Source: CAYNHT01 sp964397485
GTDB taxonomy: Bacteria; Bacillota_I; Bacilli_A; RF39; UBA660
Reading direction: 5' to 3'
Length of the DNA stretch: 64,000 bases
NCBI GenBank assembly: GCA_964397485.1
Contig: CAYNHT010000004.1
Span: 1-64,000 of the forward strand
The number at the start of each line of letters is the position of its first letter. Within the stretch, counting starts at the first letter, position 1. A program made the position numbers and the translations under genes. A model generated the notes under the pieces. The model did not search any database. It saw only the letters and a list, made by a program, of their open reading frames with translations, and had not been told where the DNA came from. Shown one piece after another: positions 44,698 to 52,945 of this stretch.

Positions 44698-45571
44698 AAC
44701 TTTCTAATCTAGTTTCTATTCCTGTTATTGAATTGATATCATCTATGATTAAATTGACATATGGCAAAGAGATTCTCCTCATTACTAATTCGTTTACTAA
44801 TGAATCTGGTCCACACGGAAATGATGAAACAAATACTATACCATCTATTTGACGTTCTACTAATTTAATTGCACCAATCAATTCTTTGTTATACTTCCAA
44901 TATAATGTTTTGGACAATGATTTAGATAATTTATTGGTGACAACTGCATCAAAGCGATCTGCATATATTATTTCAACATCTAATTTTTTTAAAAAATTGG
45001 TAATTGGCATCCCCACATAATTGTCATAAATATTATATGGATGTCCAACTACTAGTACCTTAAGTTTATTACTACTTAACTTACTATAGTTAGTTAAAAT
45101 TTGTTTTTTTCGTATTTTGTTTTGCTTTATTAAAGCTATTTGGTATGCTCTAATAACCTCAAATCTACTCTTTTTTAACTCTTTACCAATTTTTATCAAC
45201 CCGTGTAACTCACTATTACCACCATTAGTATCTATATTATAGTTGATAATTTTCACTTTGAAAGTATTGTTAACAATATCATAAAGACTTAAGAAATTAG
45301 TGCACGTTTGATTAGTAATACCATAATTATCTATTCTAGGTATTAATAAAAAATCACATTTATCTTTTAAATAACTAACATGTCCCATATATATTTTTAA
45401 AGATAAACACATCTCATCATTTGTATATTTGATTCCCTCATCTATTATATATTTAGTGGTATTGGGACTTTCTACTATTTCACAATCGAGTTCTTCAAAA
45501 AAATAGCGCCACATATCGATAAAATAATAATAATATATACTCCTAGGAATTCCGATTCTTATCTTGTCCAT
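44657..45571 (-). CDS. Acyl-CoA dehydratase activase-related protein, second copy (DUF2229/COG3580-like)
   Basis: 304 residues starting KIRIGIPRSIYYYYFIDMW. Conserved Cys motifs TNDEMCLSLKIYMGHVSYL, NQTCTNFLSL and SSFPCGPDSLVNELV match the paralogue at 23442. It overlaps the COG3581-like gene by about 40 nt and comes first in the pair. The orphan pair may use the ATPase of the 21.4-24.4 kb operon or have its own role. Confidence 0.83.
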   Translation of the reverse strand: MDKIRIGIPRSIYYYYFIDMWRYFFEELDCEIVESPNTTKYIIDEGIKYTNDEMCLSLKIYMGHVSYLKDKCDFLLIPRIDNYGITNQTCTNFLSLYDIVNNTFKVKIINYNIDTNGGNSELHGLIKIGKELKKSRFEVIRAYQIALIKQNKIRKKQILTNYSKLSSNKLKVLVVGHPYNIYDNYVGMPITNFLKKLDVEIIYADRFDAVVTNKLSKSLSKTLYWKYNKELIGAIKLVERQIDGIVFVSSFPCGPDSLVNELVMRRISLPYVNLIIDDINSITGIETRLESFVDILGQKKQSIN

Positions 45572-45656
45572 TTTATCACCTATATAAATATATTAACAAA
45601 CATATTATTTATGAATAATTTAAAATAAATCGATAAAGATAATACTAGGTGATAAA

Positions 45657-45827
45657 ATGCATAAGGACTCCAAAATAGGACACCAATCAATTTTATGTTC
45701 AGTTTATGATTGCATACATTGTAATCGTGAAGATGAATATTGCCAACTAGAGAAAATTAAGATATGTGATCATGAAGGACATGAATCAAAAGAAGCTACA
45801 ATGTGTGATAGTTATGACAAAAGATAA
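45657..45827 (+). CDS. Small Cys-rich DUF1540-type protein
   Basis: 56 residues from the ATG at 45657, with AGGTGAT 4 nt upstream. Six Cys fall in the pattern CSVYDCIHC ... YCQ ... ICDHEGHESKEATMCDSY, that of DUF1540 proteins, small putative metal-binding proteins common in Clostridia and Bacilli. The function is unknown. It is a complete ORF with a normal stop, too small to be found by length alone, between the divergent activase pair and the FemAB gene. Confidence 0.75.
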   Translation: MHKDSKIGHQSILCSVYDCIHCNREDEYCQLEKIKICDHEGHESKEATMCDSYDKR

Positions 45828-45851
45828 GTCAATATGATTTATCTTTTAAAT

Positions 45852-45880
45852 TTGGCTTTTTCCTTAAAATATGGTATAAT
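45852..45880 (+). promoter_or_regulatory. Promoter of the FemAB gene
   Basis: TTGGCT (45852-45857) and TATAAT (45875-45880) with a 17-nt spacer. Confidence 0.55.
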
Positions 45881-45904
45881 ATAATAATTTCTAGAGGTGA
45901 TAAT

Positions 45905-47158
45905 ATGCAAATAAAACAATTAACCAATGAAGAATTTAATAAGTTTTCTAGTCAGTACAACTTATATTCAATTTATCAAACAATTGAGTATGCTTTTGTT
46001 ATGAATAATCAAAATTTTGATAGTTTATTTTTAGGTCTAATCGATGAAGATAGTAATATAATTGGTGCATCATTAGTATTAATTGAAAAAAGATATGGAT
46101 TTAAATATGCATACGCCCCAAGAGGCTTTTTAATTGATTATAATAACTTTGCTTTACTACAAACATTTACTTATGAGATGAAAAAATATTTAGGACGCTT
46201 AGATGTAATAGCTATTAAAATTAGTCCATTAATAACTAAAGATGTATATGATCCAAATTATAAAATAAACGAGGATAATAATTATTATAATTCTATTTTT
46301 AAAAATTTAATCGATGTTGGTTATTATCACCTAGGTTATAATAACTACTTTGAAGCGTTGAAGCCTCGTCATGAAGCCATTATTGATATAGACATGCCCT
46401 ACTATTTATTGTTTAAGAATATCAAAAAAGAATTTAGAACTAAAATTAGGGGTGCTGAAAGAAATGGTATAAAAATATATAAAGGCAATGAGGATAATCT
46501 TGATTATTTATACCTACAAACTAAGAAAAAATATCCTAGGGATTTAAAATATTTCAAGGATATATATTTCTTCTTTTCTAAAAGAAACATGATTGATTTT
46601 TATTTTGCTAAACTAGATACTGAAAAGTTTTTGAAAATAACACAAAAAGAATATGAGAAAAATGAAGAAAATAGTGCCTTTATCAATAATTTAGTTATGA
46701 CAAATCTAAGTAAAAATAATAATAAAATGATTAATAGGAAAATTAGTGCTGACTTTGCTTTAGAAAGATATAAAAAGCAACTTGTTAGTGCTACTAATCT
46801 ATTAAGGGATTATCCAACTGGTGTTGTCATGGCTTCTGTCTTAGTAATAAAATATAGGGATACTGTTCACCTATTGATGGATGGTTATGACCCTAATTAT
46901 AAGAATTTTAATGCAAAACATTTATTGTTTTGGAAACTTATTGAAAGATACTCTAAGATGGGCTACAAAAAATTTAATTTAGGCGGTATCAGCAGTTTAA
47001 ATATTGAAGATAACAAGTATCAAGGATTAAATGAGTTTAAATTAAATTTTGGTGCTAAGGCATACGAATATATTGGAGATTTAGAATTAGTTACAAATAG
47101 TCCACTTTATTTTATGTATCGTAATGCAGCGCCAATTAGAAACATATTAAAAAAGTAG
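45905..47158 (+). CDS. FemAB-family peptidoglycan aminoacyltransferase
   Basis: 417 residues, typical of FemA/B/X proteins, which use aminoacyl-tRNA to add residues to the cross-bridge of lipid II. Motifs seen are YQTIEYAFVMNN near the start, YAYAPRGFLIDY, the FRTKIRGAERNGIKIY segment, a coiled-coil-like arm (KFLKITQKEYEKNEENSA) and the late GGISSLNIEDNKYQGLNEFK. GNAT-like fold is expected. It indicates a walled cell and a branched or bridged peptidoglycan. The residue added is not predictable. Confidence 0.9.
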   Translation: MQIKQLTNEEFNKFSSQYNLYSIYQTIEYAFVMNNQNFDSLFLGLIDEDSNIIGASLVLIEKRYGFKYAYAPRGFLIDYNNFALLQTFTYEMKKYLGRLDVIAIKISPLITKDVYDPNYKINEDNNYYNSIFKNLIDVGYYHLGYNNYFEALKPRHEAIIDIDMPYYLLFKNIKKEFRTKIRGAERNGIKIYKGNEDNLDYLYLQTKKKYPRDLKYFKDIYFFFSKRNMIDFYFAKLDTEKFLKITQKEYEKNEENSAFINNLVMTNLSKNNNKMINRKISADFALERYKKQLVSATNLLRDYPTGVVMASVLVIKYRDTVHLLMDGYDPNYKNFNAKHLLFWKLIERYSKMGYKKFNLGGISSLNIEDNKYQGLNEFKLNFGAKAYEYIGDLELVTNSPLYFMYRNAAPIRNILKK

Positions 47159-47179
47159 AATATACATTCTACTTTTTTT
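47149..47179. terminator. Bidirectional terminator between femAB and tuf
   Basis: AAAAAAGTAGAAT-loop-ATTCTACTTTTTTT (47149-47179) serves the plus-strand FemAB gene and the minus-strand tuf gene. Confidence 0.85.
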
Positions 47180-47184
47180 GTTTG

Positions 47185-48369
47185 TTATTCAACGATTTCT
47201 GAAACGTTACCAGCACCAACTGTTCTACCACCTTCACGAATTGAGAACTTAGTTCCATTTTCGATAGCGATAGGAGAAATTAATTCAACAGTCATAGTGA
47301 TGTTATCTCCTGGCATAACCATTTCCACACCTTCTGGTAATTCAATAACACCAGTTACATCCGTAGTACGGAAGTAGAATTGTGGACGGTAGTTTGAGAA
47401 GAATGGAGTATGACGTCCGCCTTCTTCTTTGCTAAGTACATAAACTTGTGCCTTAAACTTTTTGTGAGGAGTAACTGAACCCGGTTTAGCTAAAACTTGA
47501 CCACGTTCAACATCTTCACGAGAAATACCACGTAATAATACACCAGCATTATCTCCTGCTTCAGCATAGTCTAATTGTTTACGGAACATTTCGATTCCTG
47601 TAACAACAGCTTTTGCTGTATCTTTAATACCAATGATTTCGATTTCATCATTTAATTTTAAATGACCACGTTCAACACGTCCTGTAACAACAGTTCCACG
47701 ACCTGTGATTGTGAAAACGTCTTCAATAGGCATTAAGAATGGTTTTTCAGTATCACGAGCTGGAGTTTCGATCCAAGCATCAACTGAATCCATCAATCCA
47801 AGGATTGCTTGTTCGTATTTTTCTTCTCCCTCAAGAGCTTTTAAAGCAGATCCACGGATAACTGGAGTATTGTCTCCATCAAATCCATATTCGCTTAATA
47901 ATTCACGAATTTCCATTTCTACTAAATCTAATAACTCTTCATCATCAACCATATCACATTTGTTCATGAATACAACCATACGAGGTACTCCAACTTGACG
48001 CGATAATAAGATGTGCTCACGAGTTTGAGCCATAGGCCCATCAGTAGCAGCAATAACTAAGATTGCTCCATCCATTTGTGCTGCACCAGTAATCATATTT
48101 TTTACGTAGTCAGCATGCCCAGGACAGTCAACGTGTGCATAATGTCTAGCATCTGTTTGATATTCAACGTGTGCAGTATTAATTGTAATACCACGTTCTC
48201 TTTCTTCTGGGGCTTTATCAATTTGGTCATAAGCTTGGAATTCAGCTTTACCAGATTTTGCTAATACGTTAGTAATAGCAGCTGTTAATGTAGTTTTACC
48301 ATGATCGACGTGTCCAATTGTACCAATATTAACATGTGGTTTTGAACGATCGAATTTTTGTTTTGCCAT
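47185..48369 (-). CDS. tuf: Elongation factor Tu
   Basis: 394 residues with G1 GHVDHGKTTL, the switch DIDKAPEERERGITINTAHVE, G3 DCPGHADYVKNM and G4 MNKCDMVDD. It delivers aminoacyl-tRNA to the ribosome. It is the last gene of the str operon rpsL-rpsG-fusA-tuf and is preceded by AAAGGAGGA. Confidence 0.99.
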   Translation of the reverse strand: MAKQKFDRSKPHVNIGTIGHVDHGKTTLTAAITNVLAKSGKAEFQAYDQIDKAPEERERGITINTAHVEYQTDARHYAHVDCPGHADYVKNMITGAAQMDGAILVIAATDGPMAQTREHILLSRQVGVPRMVVFMNKCDMVDDEELLDLVEMEIRELLSEYGFDGDNTPVIRGSALKALEGEEKYEQAILGLMDSVDAWIETPARDTEKPFLMPIEDVFTITGRGTVVTGRVERGHLKLNDEIEIIGIKDTAKAVVTGIEMFRKQLDYAEAGDNAGVLLRGISREDVERGQVLAKPGSVTPHKKFKAQVYVLSKEEGGRHTPFFSNYRPQFYFRTTDVTGVIELPEGVEMVMPGDNITMTVELISPIAIENGTKFSIREGGRTVGAGNVSEIVE

Positions 48370-48416
48370 ATTAATTTTCCTCCTTTTAATTATCTACATA
48401 TTATATTTTATATCAA

Positions 48417-48447
48417 CTAAGTAAAAATATCAAGTATTTTTACTTAG
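48417..48447 (-). repeat. Perfect inverted repeat at the fusA-tuf junction
   Basis: CTAAGTAAAAATA-TCAAG-TATTTTTACTTAG, a 13-bp perfect stem covering the fusA stop codon. On the minus strand it has no U tract after it, so a processing site, RNA-stabilising hairpin or attenuator is more likely than a simple terminator. Confidence 0.6.
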
Positions 48448-50516
48448 TTTCCACCATTTTTCTTAATAATATCTTCAGCGATATTTCTAGGAACTTCTTC
48501 ATAATGATCAAATACCATAGTAAATGTTCCACGACCTTGTGTATTAGAACGTAATGAAGTTGCATATCCAAACATCTCTGAAAGTGGTACCATAGCATCT
48601 ATTGCTAAAGCATTACCACGTGATTCTTGACCTAATGGTCTACCACGACGAGATGTAACATCACCCATAACATTTCCTAAATATTCATCAGGAACTACTA
48701 CTTGAACTTTCATAATTGGTTCAAGTAAAATTGGTTTACATTTACTTTTAGCTTCTTTTAAAGCCATACTAGCAGCTATTTTGAAAGCCATTTCTGATGA
48801 ATCTACATCATGGTATGAACCATCAAATAAAGTTGCTTTAACATCAACCATTGGGTAACCTGATAAAACACCTGTTTTTAAAGCATCTTGTAATCCTTTA
48901 TCTGTTACTGGAATATATTCACGAGGAACAACTCCACCAACAACTGCATCAACGAACTCATAACCCTTATCAGGATTTGGTTCAAATTTGATCCAAACGT
49001 GTCCGTATTGTCCACGACCACCAGATTGTTTAATGTACTTACCTTCACATTCAGCCGCTACTGTTAATGTTTCACGATAAGAAACTTGTGGTTTACCAAT
49101 GTTAGCCTCAACACCAAATTCACGACGCATTCTATCAACAATGATATCAAGGTGAAGTTCACCCATACCAGCAATGATAGTTTGCCCTGTTTCATGATTA
49201 GTGCTTGCTCTAAATGTAGGATCTTCTTCTGATAACTTTTGTAAAGCCGTCCCCATTTTATCTTGATCAGCTTTTGATTTTGGTTCAACTGCTAATTCAA
49301 TAACCGGTTCAGGGAAAACCATTGATTCAAGAATACAAGCTTTCTTTTCATCACATAAAGTATCTCCTGTTGTAGTATTTTTAAGACCTACTGCTGCTGC
49401 AATATCTCCAGCATACACTTCACTGATTTCTGTACGAGTATTAGCATGCATTTGTAATAAACGACCAATTCTTTCTTTAGTATTCTTAGTTGCATTTAAA
49501 ACATAAGAACCACTAGTCATATGACCAGAGTAAACTCTGAAGAATGTTAATTTTCCAACAAATGGGTCAGTCATTACCTTAAACGCTAATGCACTAAACG
49601 GTTCATTATCTGAAGGATGTCTTTCGATTTCATTGTCATTTAAATCAATACCTTTAATTGATTCAATATCACTAGGTGCCGGTAAGTAATCAACAACAGC
49701 ATCTAATAATAATTTAACACCTACATTACCTAAAGCAGTTCCACATAATACTGGGAAAAACTCAACTGCAAGCGTTCCTTTACGAATTGCTTTTTTAATT
49801 AATTCAACAGAAATTTCCTCGTCAGCCAAGTATTTTTCCATTAATTCATCATCAAATTCAGCTACTGCCTCTATTAGTTCATTTCGTTTTTCTTCAACTA
49901 AATCAACTAAATCAGCGGGAATATCGATAATAGTTGGTTCTTCTTCTTGTTTACGATCATATTGATATGCTGTTTTTGTAACTAGGTCAATAACACCATT
50001 GAATTCATTTTCTGCCCCAATTGGCCATTCAATTGGTTTAGCATTTACGCCTAAACGGCTATCAATAGTACTTAAACTGTATTCAAAGTTCGCACCCATT
50101 TTATCCATTTTATTAGCAAAAATCATTCTTGGAACTTTGAATTCAGTAGCTTGACGCCAAACTGTTTCTGTTTGTGGTTCAACACCAGCTTGAGCATCTA
50201 AAAGAGCAACTGCTCCATCTAATACTCTAAGTGATCTTGATACTTCAACTGTAAAATCTACGTGGCCCGGAGTATCAATGATATTAAATCGGTGATTTTT
50301 CCAAAAAGCTGTAGTAGCTGCTGAAGTAATAGTTATACCACGTTCTTGTTCTTGTTCCATCCAGTCCATTTGAGAAGCTCCATCATGAGTTTCCCCAATT
50401 TTATGGATTTTTTTAGTATGGAATAATATACGCTCAGTACAAGTTGTTTTACCTGCATCTATATGCGCCATAATTCCAAAGTTACGTGTTTTTTCTAAAC
50501 TATATTCACGAGCCAT
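48444..50516 (-). CDS. fusA: Elongation factor G
   Basis: 690 residues, the usual length, with G1 AHIDAGKTTCTERIL, the ERGITITSAATTA switch and DTPGHVDFTVEVSRS, and the C-terminal domains IV/V (GGRGQYGHVWIKFEPN, RRGRPLGQESRG). It catalyses translocation. It is the third gene of the str operon. Confidence 0.99.
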   Translation of the reverse strand: MAREYSLEKTRNFGIMAHIDAGKTTCTERILFHTKKIHKIGETHDGASQMDWMEQEQERGITITSAATTAFWKNHRFNIIDTPGHVDFTVEVSRSLRVLDGAVALLDAQAGVEPQTETVWRQATEFKVPRMIFANKMDKMGANFEYSLSTIDSRLGVNAKPIEWPIGAENEFNGVIDLVTKTAYQYDRKQEEEPTIIDIPADLVDLVEEKRNELIEAVAEFDDELMEKYLADEEISVELIKKAIRKGTLAVEFFPVLCGTALGNVGVKLLLDAVVDYLPAPSDIESIKGIDLNDNEIERHPSDNEPFSALAFKVMTDPFVGKLTFFRVYSGHMTSGSYVLNATKNTKERIGRLLQMHANTRTEISEVYAGDIAAAVGLKNTTTGDTLCDEKKACILESMVFPEPVIELAVEPKSKADQDKMGTALQKLSEEDPTFRASTNHETGQTIIAGMGELHLDIIVDRMRREFGVEANIGKPQVSYRETLTVAAECEGKYIKQSGGRGQYGHVWIKFEPNPDKGYEFVDAVVGGVVPREYIPVTDKGLQDALKTGVLSGYPMVDVKATLFDGSYHDVDSSEMAFKIAASMALKEAKSKCKPILLEPIMKVQVVVPDEYLGNVMGDVTSRRGRPLGQESRGNALAIDAMVPLSEMFGYATSLRSNTQGRGTFTMVFDHYEEVPRNIAEDIIKKNGGN

Positions 50517-50543
50517 ACTATATTTCCTTTCTTATTTATAAAA

Positions 50544-51011
50544 TTACCAACGGTAATGAGCAAATGCCTTGTTAGCTTCTGCCATTCTATGGGTATCTTC
50601 ACGTTTTTTAACTGCTGCACCTACACCATTAGAAGCATCAATAATTTCATTAGCTAAATTCTCAGCCATACTATGTCCACCTCTAAGTCTTGCATATTGC
50701 ACTAACCAACGTAATCCTAAAGCTTGACTACGGTCAGCTCTAACTTCAATTGGTACTTGATAATTTGCACCACCAACACGACGAGATTTAACCTCTAATG
50801 CTGGTTTAATGTTAGTAATTGCTTTATTAAATACTTCCATAGGATCTTGGTCTGTTTTTTCCTTAATCATATCAAAAGCATCATATAAAATAGTTTGAGC
50901 TACACCCTTTTTACCGTCTAACATCAAACGATTAATTAACTTAGTAACTAATTTTGAGTTATACATAGGATCTGCTAAAACATCTCTTTTAACTGCACGT
51001 CTTTTACGCAT
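50544..51011 (-). CDS. rpsG: 30S ribosomal protein S7
   Basis: 155 residues starting MRKRRAVKRDVLADP, with RRVGGANYQVPIEV and the C-terminal HRMAEANKAFAHYRW. It organises the 3' major domain of 16S rRNA. It lies between rpsL and fusA. Confidence 0.99.
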   Translation of the reverse strand: MRKRRAVKRDVLADPMYNSKLVTKLINRLMLDGKKGVAQTILYDAFDMIKEKTDQDPMEVFNKAITNIKPALEVKSRRVGGANYQVPIEVRADRSQALGLRWLVQYARLRGGHSMAENLANEIIDASNGVGAAVKKREDTHRMAEANKAFAHYRW

Positions 51012-51050
51012 AATAATCCTCCCTTCGTTTATACATGTAAACTATATTTT

Positions 51051-51470
51051 TTATTTTTTATCTTTTGGTCTTTTCGCACCGTATTTAGAACGGCCTTGAC
51101 GACGTTTTTCAACACCAGCAGTATCTAATGTACCGCGAATTATATGATAACGAACACCAATTAAGTCCTTAACACGTCCACCACGAATTAACACAACACT
51201 ATGTTCTTGTAAATTGTGACCTTCACCACCAATATAAGCAGTAACTTCATATCCATTACTTAATCTTACACGGGCATATTTACGAAGAGCCGAGTTTGGT
51301 TTTTTCGGTGTCATTGTTCCAACACGAGTACAAACACCACGTTTTTGAGGGGAATTTAATTCAGTTTCTTTCTTTTCTTTACTGTTAAATCCTATACTTA
51401 AAACTGGAGATTTACTTTTCTTAGTTTTTGCATTTCTTCTTTTTCTAACTAATTGATTAATTGTTGGCAT
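51051..51470 (-). CDS. rpsL: 30S ribosomal protein S12
   Basis: 139 residues from the ATG at 51470 (GGAAGGAGGACAATATTT precedes it). It starts MPTINQLVRKRRNAK; the later KKPNSALRKYARVRLSNGYE and GGRVKDLIGVRYHIIRGTLD are S12 hallmarks and carry the known streptomycin and decoding sites. It is the first gene of the str operon, and the family-typical C-terminus (KYGAKRPKDKK) is intact. Confidence 0.99.
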   Translation of the reverse strand: MPTINQLVRKRRNAKTKKSKSPVLSIGFNSKEKKETELNSPQKRGVCTRVGTMTPKKPNSALRKYARVRLSNGYEVTAYIGGEGHNLQEHSVVLIRGGRVKDLIGVRYHIIRGTLDTAGVEKRRQGRSKYGAKRPKDKK

Positions 51471-51520
51471 AAATATTGTCCTCCTTCCATTACACACATC
51501 CAGGTGTTTCAAATTTATAC

Positions 51521-51555
51521 TTAATTAAAGATTTACCAAAGTAAACCTTAATTAA
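51521..51555 (-). promoter_or_regulatory. Leader hairpin of the str operon
   Basis: TTAATTAAAGATTTAC-CAAA-GTAAACCTTAATTAA forms a long, nearly perfect stem at the very start of the predicted transcript (the -10 is at 51566-51571). Possible autoregulatory or mRNA-stability element; no known family recognised. Confidence 0.55.
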
Positions 51556-51565
51556 ATGCAGTAAT

Positions 51566-51595
51566 ACTATAACACTTTTAGTGTATGCTTGTCAA
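51566..51595 (-). promoter_or_regulatory. Promoter of the rpsL-rpsG-fusA-tuf operon
   Basis: Minus-strand TTGACA (51590-51595) and TATAGT (51566-51571) with an 18-nt spacer, about 95 nt upstream of rpsL. Confidence 0.75.
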
Positions 51596-51622
51596 TTATT
51601 TTTATTCATATTTTAATTTTTT

Positions 51623-52099
51623 CTAATTATTATTATCTAGTCTTTCTAAATAACCACTTGTTTGATACCTCTCCCCACATTTTAAATAGGGTTCATAATT
51701 TTCTATGCTAGAATCTCTTAGGACGTTAACATAACCACTACAAATAATATTATTATTTATTGGATCATTGATTACACCAATAAAATTATCTTTTTGCAAA
51801 GACTTTACTGTTATGGTTAATCTTGTGCCGACAGGTACTCCTAAAGCATAATATTTATTAATATATTCTTGAGTAGCTTTGATCATCGTTCCCTCTACCT
51901 TACGATAACTGCTAATATTTTCATTATTAATATAATTATTTCCAGGTTTATTATTATTGTTGTTACGAGCAGTAATTGGATTAGTAATTGGTAACTTATT
52001 AAAATTTTTATTAATTGTAACTGCCACAATAATTATACAAAGAGCCAAGATTCCACAAAATCCCAACATTGCTCTTAATCCCCATCCGTGGTTATTCAT
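51623..52099 (-). CDS. Small membrane-anchored protein with an extracellular Cys-containing domain
   Basis: 158 residues. One N-terminal helix (MLGFCGILALCIIIVAVTI, about 11-29), an Asn-rich linker (about 45-60) and a folded domain with ATQEYINKYYALGVPVGTRL and NIICSGYVNVL, YEPYLKCGERYQTSGY. This domain resembles the one in the protein at 32824 (aligned by eye over about 85 residues). The function is unknown. It follows the NrtR-like gene after 10 nt and is likely co-transcribed with it. Confidence 0.75.
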   Translation of the reverse strand: MNNHGWGLRAMLGFCGILALCIIIVAVTINKNFNKLPITNPITARNNNNNKPGNNYINNENISSYRKVEGTMIKATQEYINKYYALGVPVGTRLTITVKSLQKDNFIGVINDPINNNIICSGYVNVLRDSSIENYEPYLKCGERYQTSGYLERLDNNN

Positions 52100-52109
52100 A
52101 AGAACCTCC

Positions 52110-52781
52110 CTAAAATAAATTTCTTTCTTTTATTTCCTCTTTGAATTGATATAATTTAGCAGGTCTACCATTAGCCCCTTCATTCTTATATCCAGTGTCT
52201 TCAATTAGACCCAAATTAATGAATTTTTTACGGAAATTTCTTCGGTCCAATTCCTGACCAAGTATTTGCTCATATACCCTTTGCAATTCTGGTAAAGTAA
52301 AATCACTTGGGAATAGACTCTTTAACACATTACTATTAACTATTTTCTTTCTTAAATGTTCAATTGCATTTTCAATTATAATTTCATGATCATATCCCAT
52401 CTTAGGTATGGCATCAATCGTAAACCATGAACTTTCAATGTTAGACCTTTCTTCTCTTTTTATTTCAATACTTTTACTATCAATTAATCCAATAAATGAA
52501 CATGCAATAATTCGTTCATCCGGATTACGATTGATTTCACTAAATACATGAGCTTGTTCTATAAATAAATTAGGTATTCCACATTTGTCAAATACAACAT
52601 CACTAATATTATCTTCCAAAGTTTCTGTATCAGTCAAAAATCCTCCTGGTAAAGTCCAGTATCCTTTGTAAGGTTCAGTTTTTTTACGTAATAATAAAAC
52701 CTTTAACTTTCCTTTATCGATCGTAAAAATACTTATTAATGTTTCTACAATATTACTATATTCCTTACTAGAATCATTCAT
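52110..52781 (-). CDS. NrtR-type Nudix-fused transcription regulator
   Basis: 223 residues. An N-terminal Nudix-like domain (ETLISIFTIDKGKLKVLLLR, YWTLPGGFLTDTETLEDNIS) has a degenerate Nudix box, and a C-terminal winged helix (LPELQRVYEQILGQELDRRNFRKKF..GLIED) is followed by PAKLYQFK, the layout of NrtR, which senses ADP-ribose and represses NAD metabolism genes. A tight promoter and a TGTGT-N7-ACACA palindrome precede it. The target genes are not adjacent. Confidence 0.85.
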   Translation of the reverse strand: MNDSSKEYSNIVETLISIFTIDKGKLKVLLLRKKTEPYKGYWTLPGGFLTDTETLEDNISDVVFDKCGIPNLFIEQAHVFSEINRNPDERIIACSFIGLIDSKSIEIKREERSNIESSWFTIDAIPKMGYDHEIIIENAIEHLRKKIVNSNVLKSLFPSDFTLPELQRVYEQILGQELDRRNFRKKFINLGLIEDTGYKNEGANGRPAKLYQFKEEIKERNLF

Positions 52782-52798
52782 TTTCTATCTCTCCTTTT

Positions 52799-52815
52799 GT
52801 GTTTTAACTACACAG
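52799..52815 (-). promoter_or_regulatory. Palindrome between promoter and start of the NrtR-like gene
   Basis: TGTGT-TTTAACT-ACACA, immediately downstream of the -10 element (52820-52825); a candidate autoregulatory operator. Confidence 0.4.
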
Positions 52816-52819
52816 CTAT

Positions 52820-52848
52820 ATTATAATATTTTTAGAGGATAATGTCAA
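52820..52848 (-). promoter_or_regulatory. Promoter of the NrtR-like gene
   Basis: Minus-strand TTGACA (52843-52848) and TATAAT (52820-52825) with a 17-nt spacer: a consensus sigma-A promoter. Confidence 0.75.
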
Positions 52849-52910
52849 TTATGATTTTACATATACACTTATTATGAGGCAATTATCTATAAATATTATA
52901 TATAATTAAG

Positions 52911-52937
52911 AAAAAAAAGTTAAATAAATGTTTAACC
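52911..52937 (-). terminator. Terminator of the last family B gene
   Basis: Minus strand: GTTAAACATTTATTTAAC followed by TTTTTTTTC. Confidence 0.75.
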
Positions 52938-52945
52938 TTCATTTC

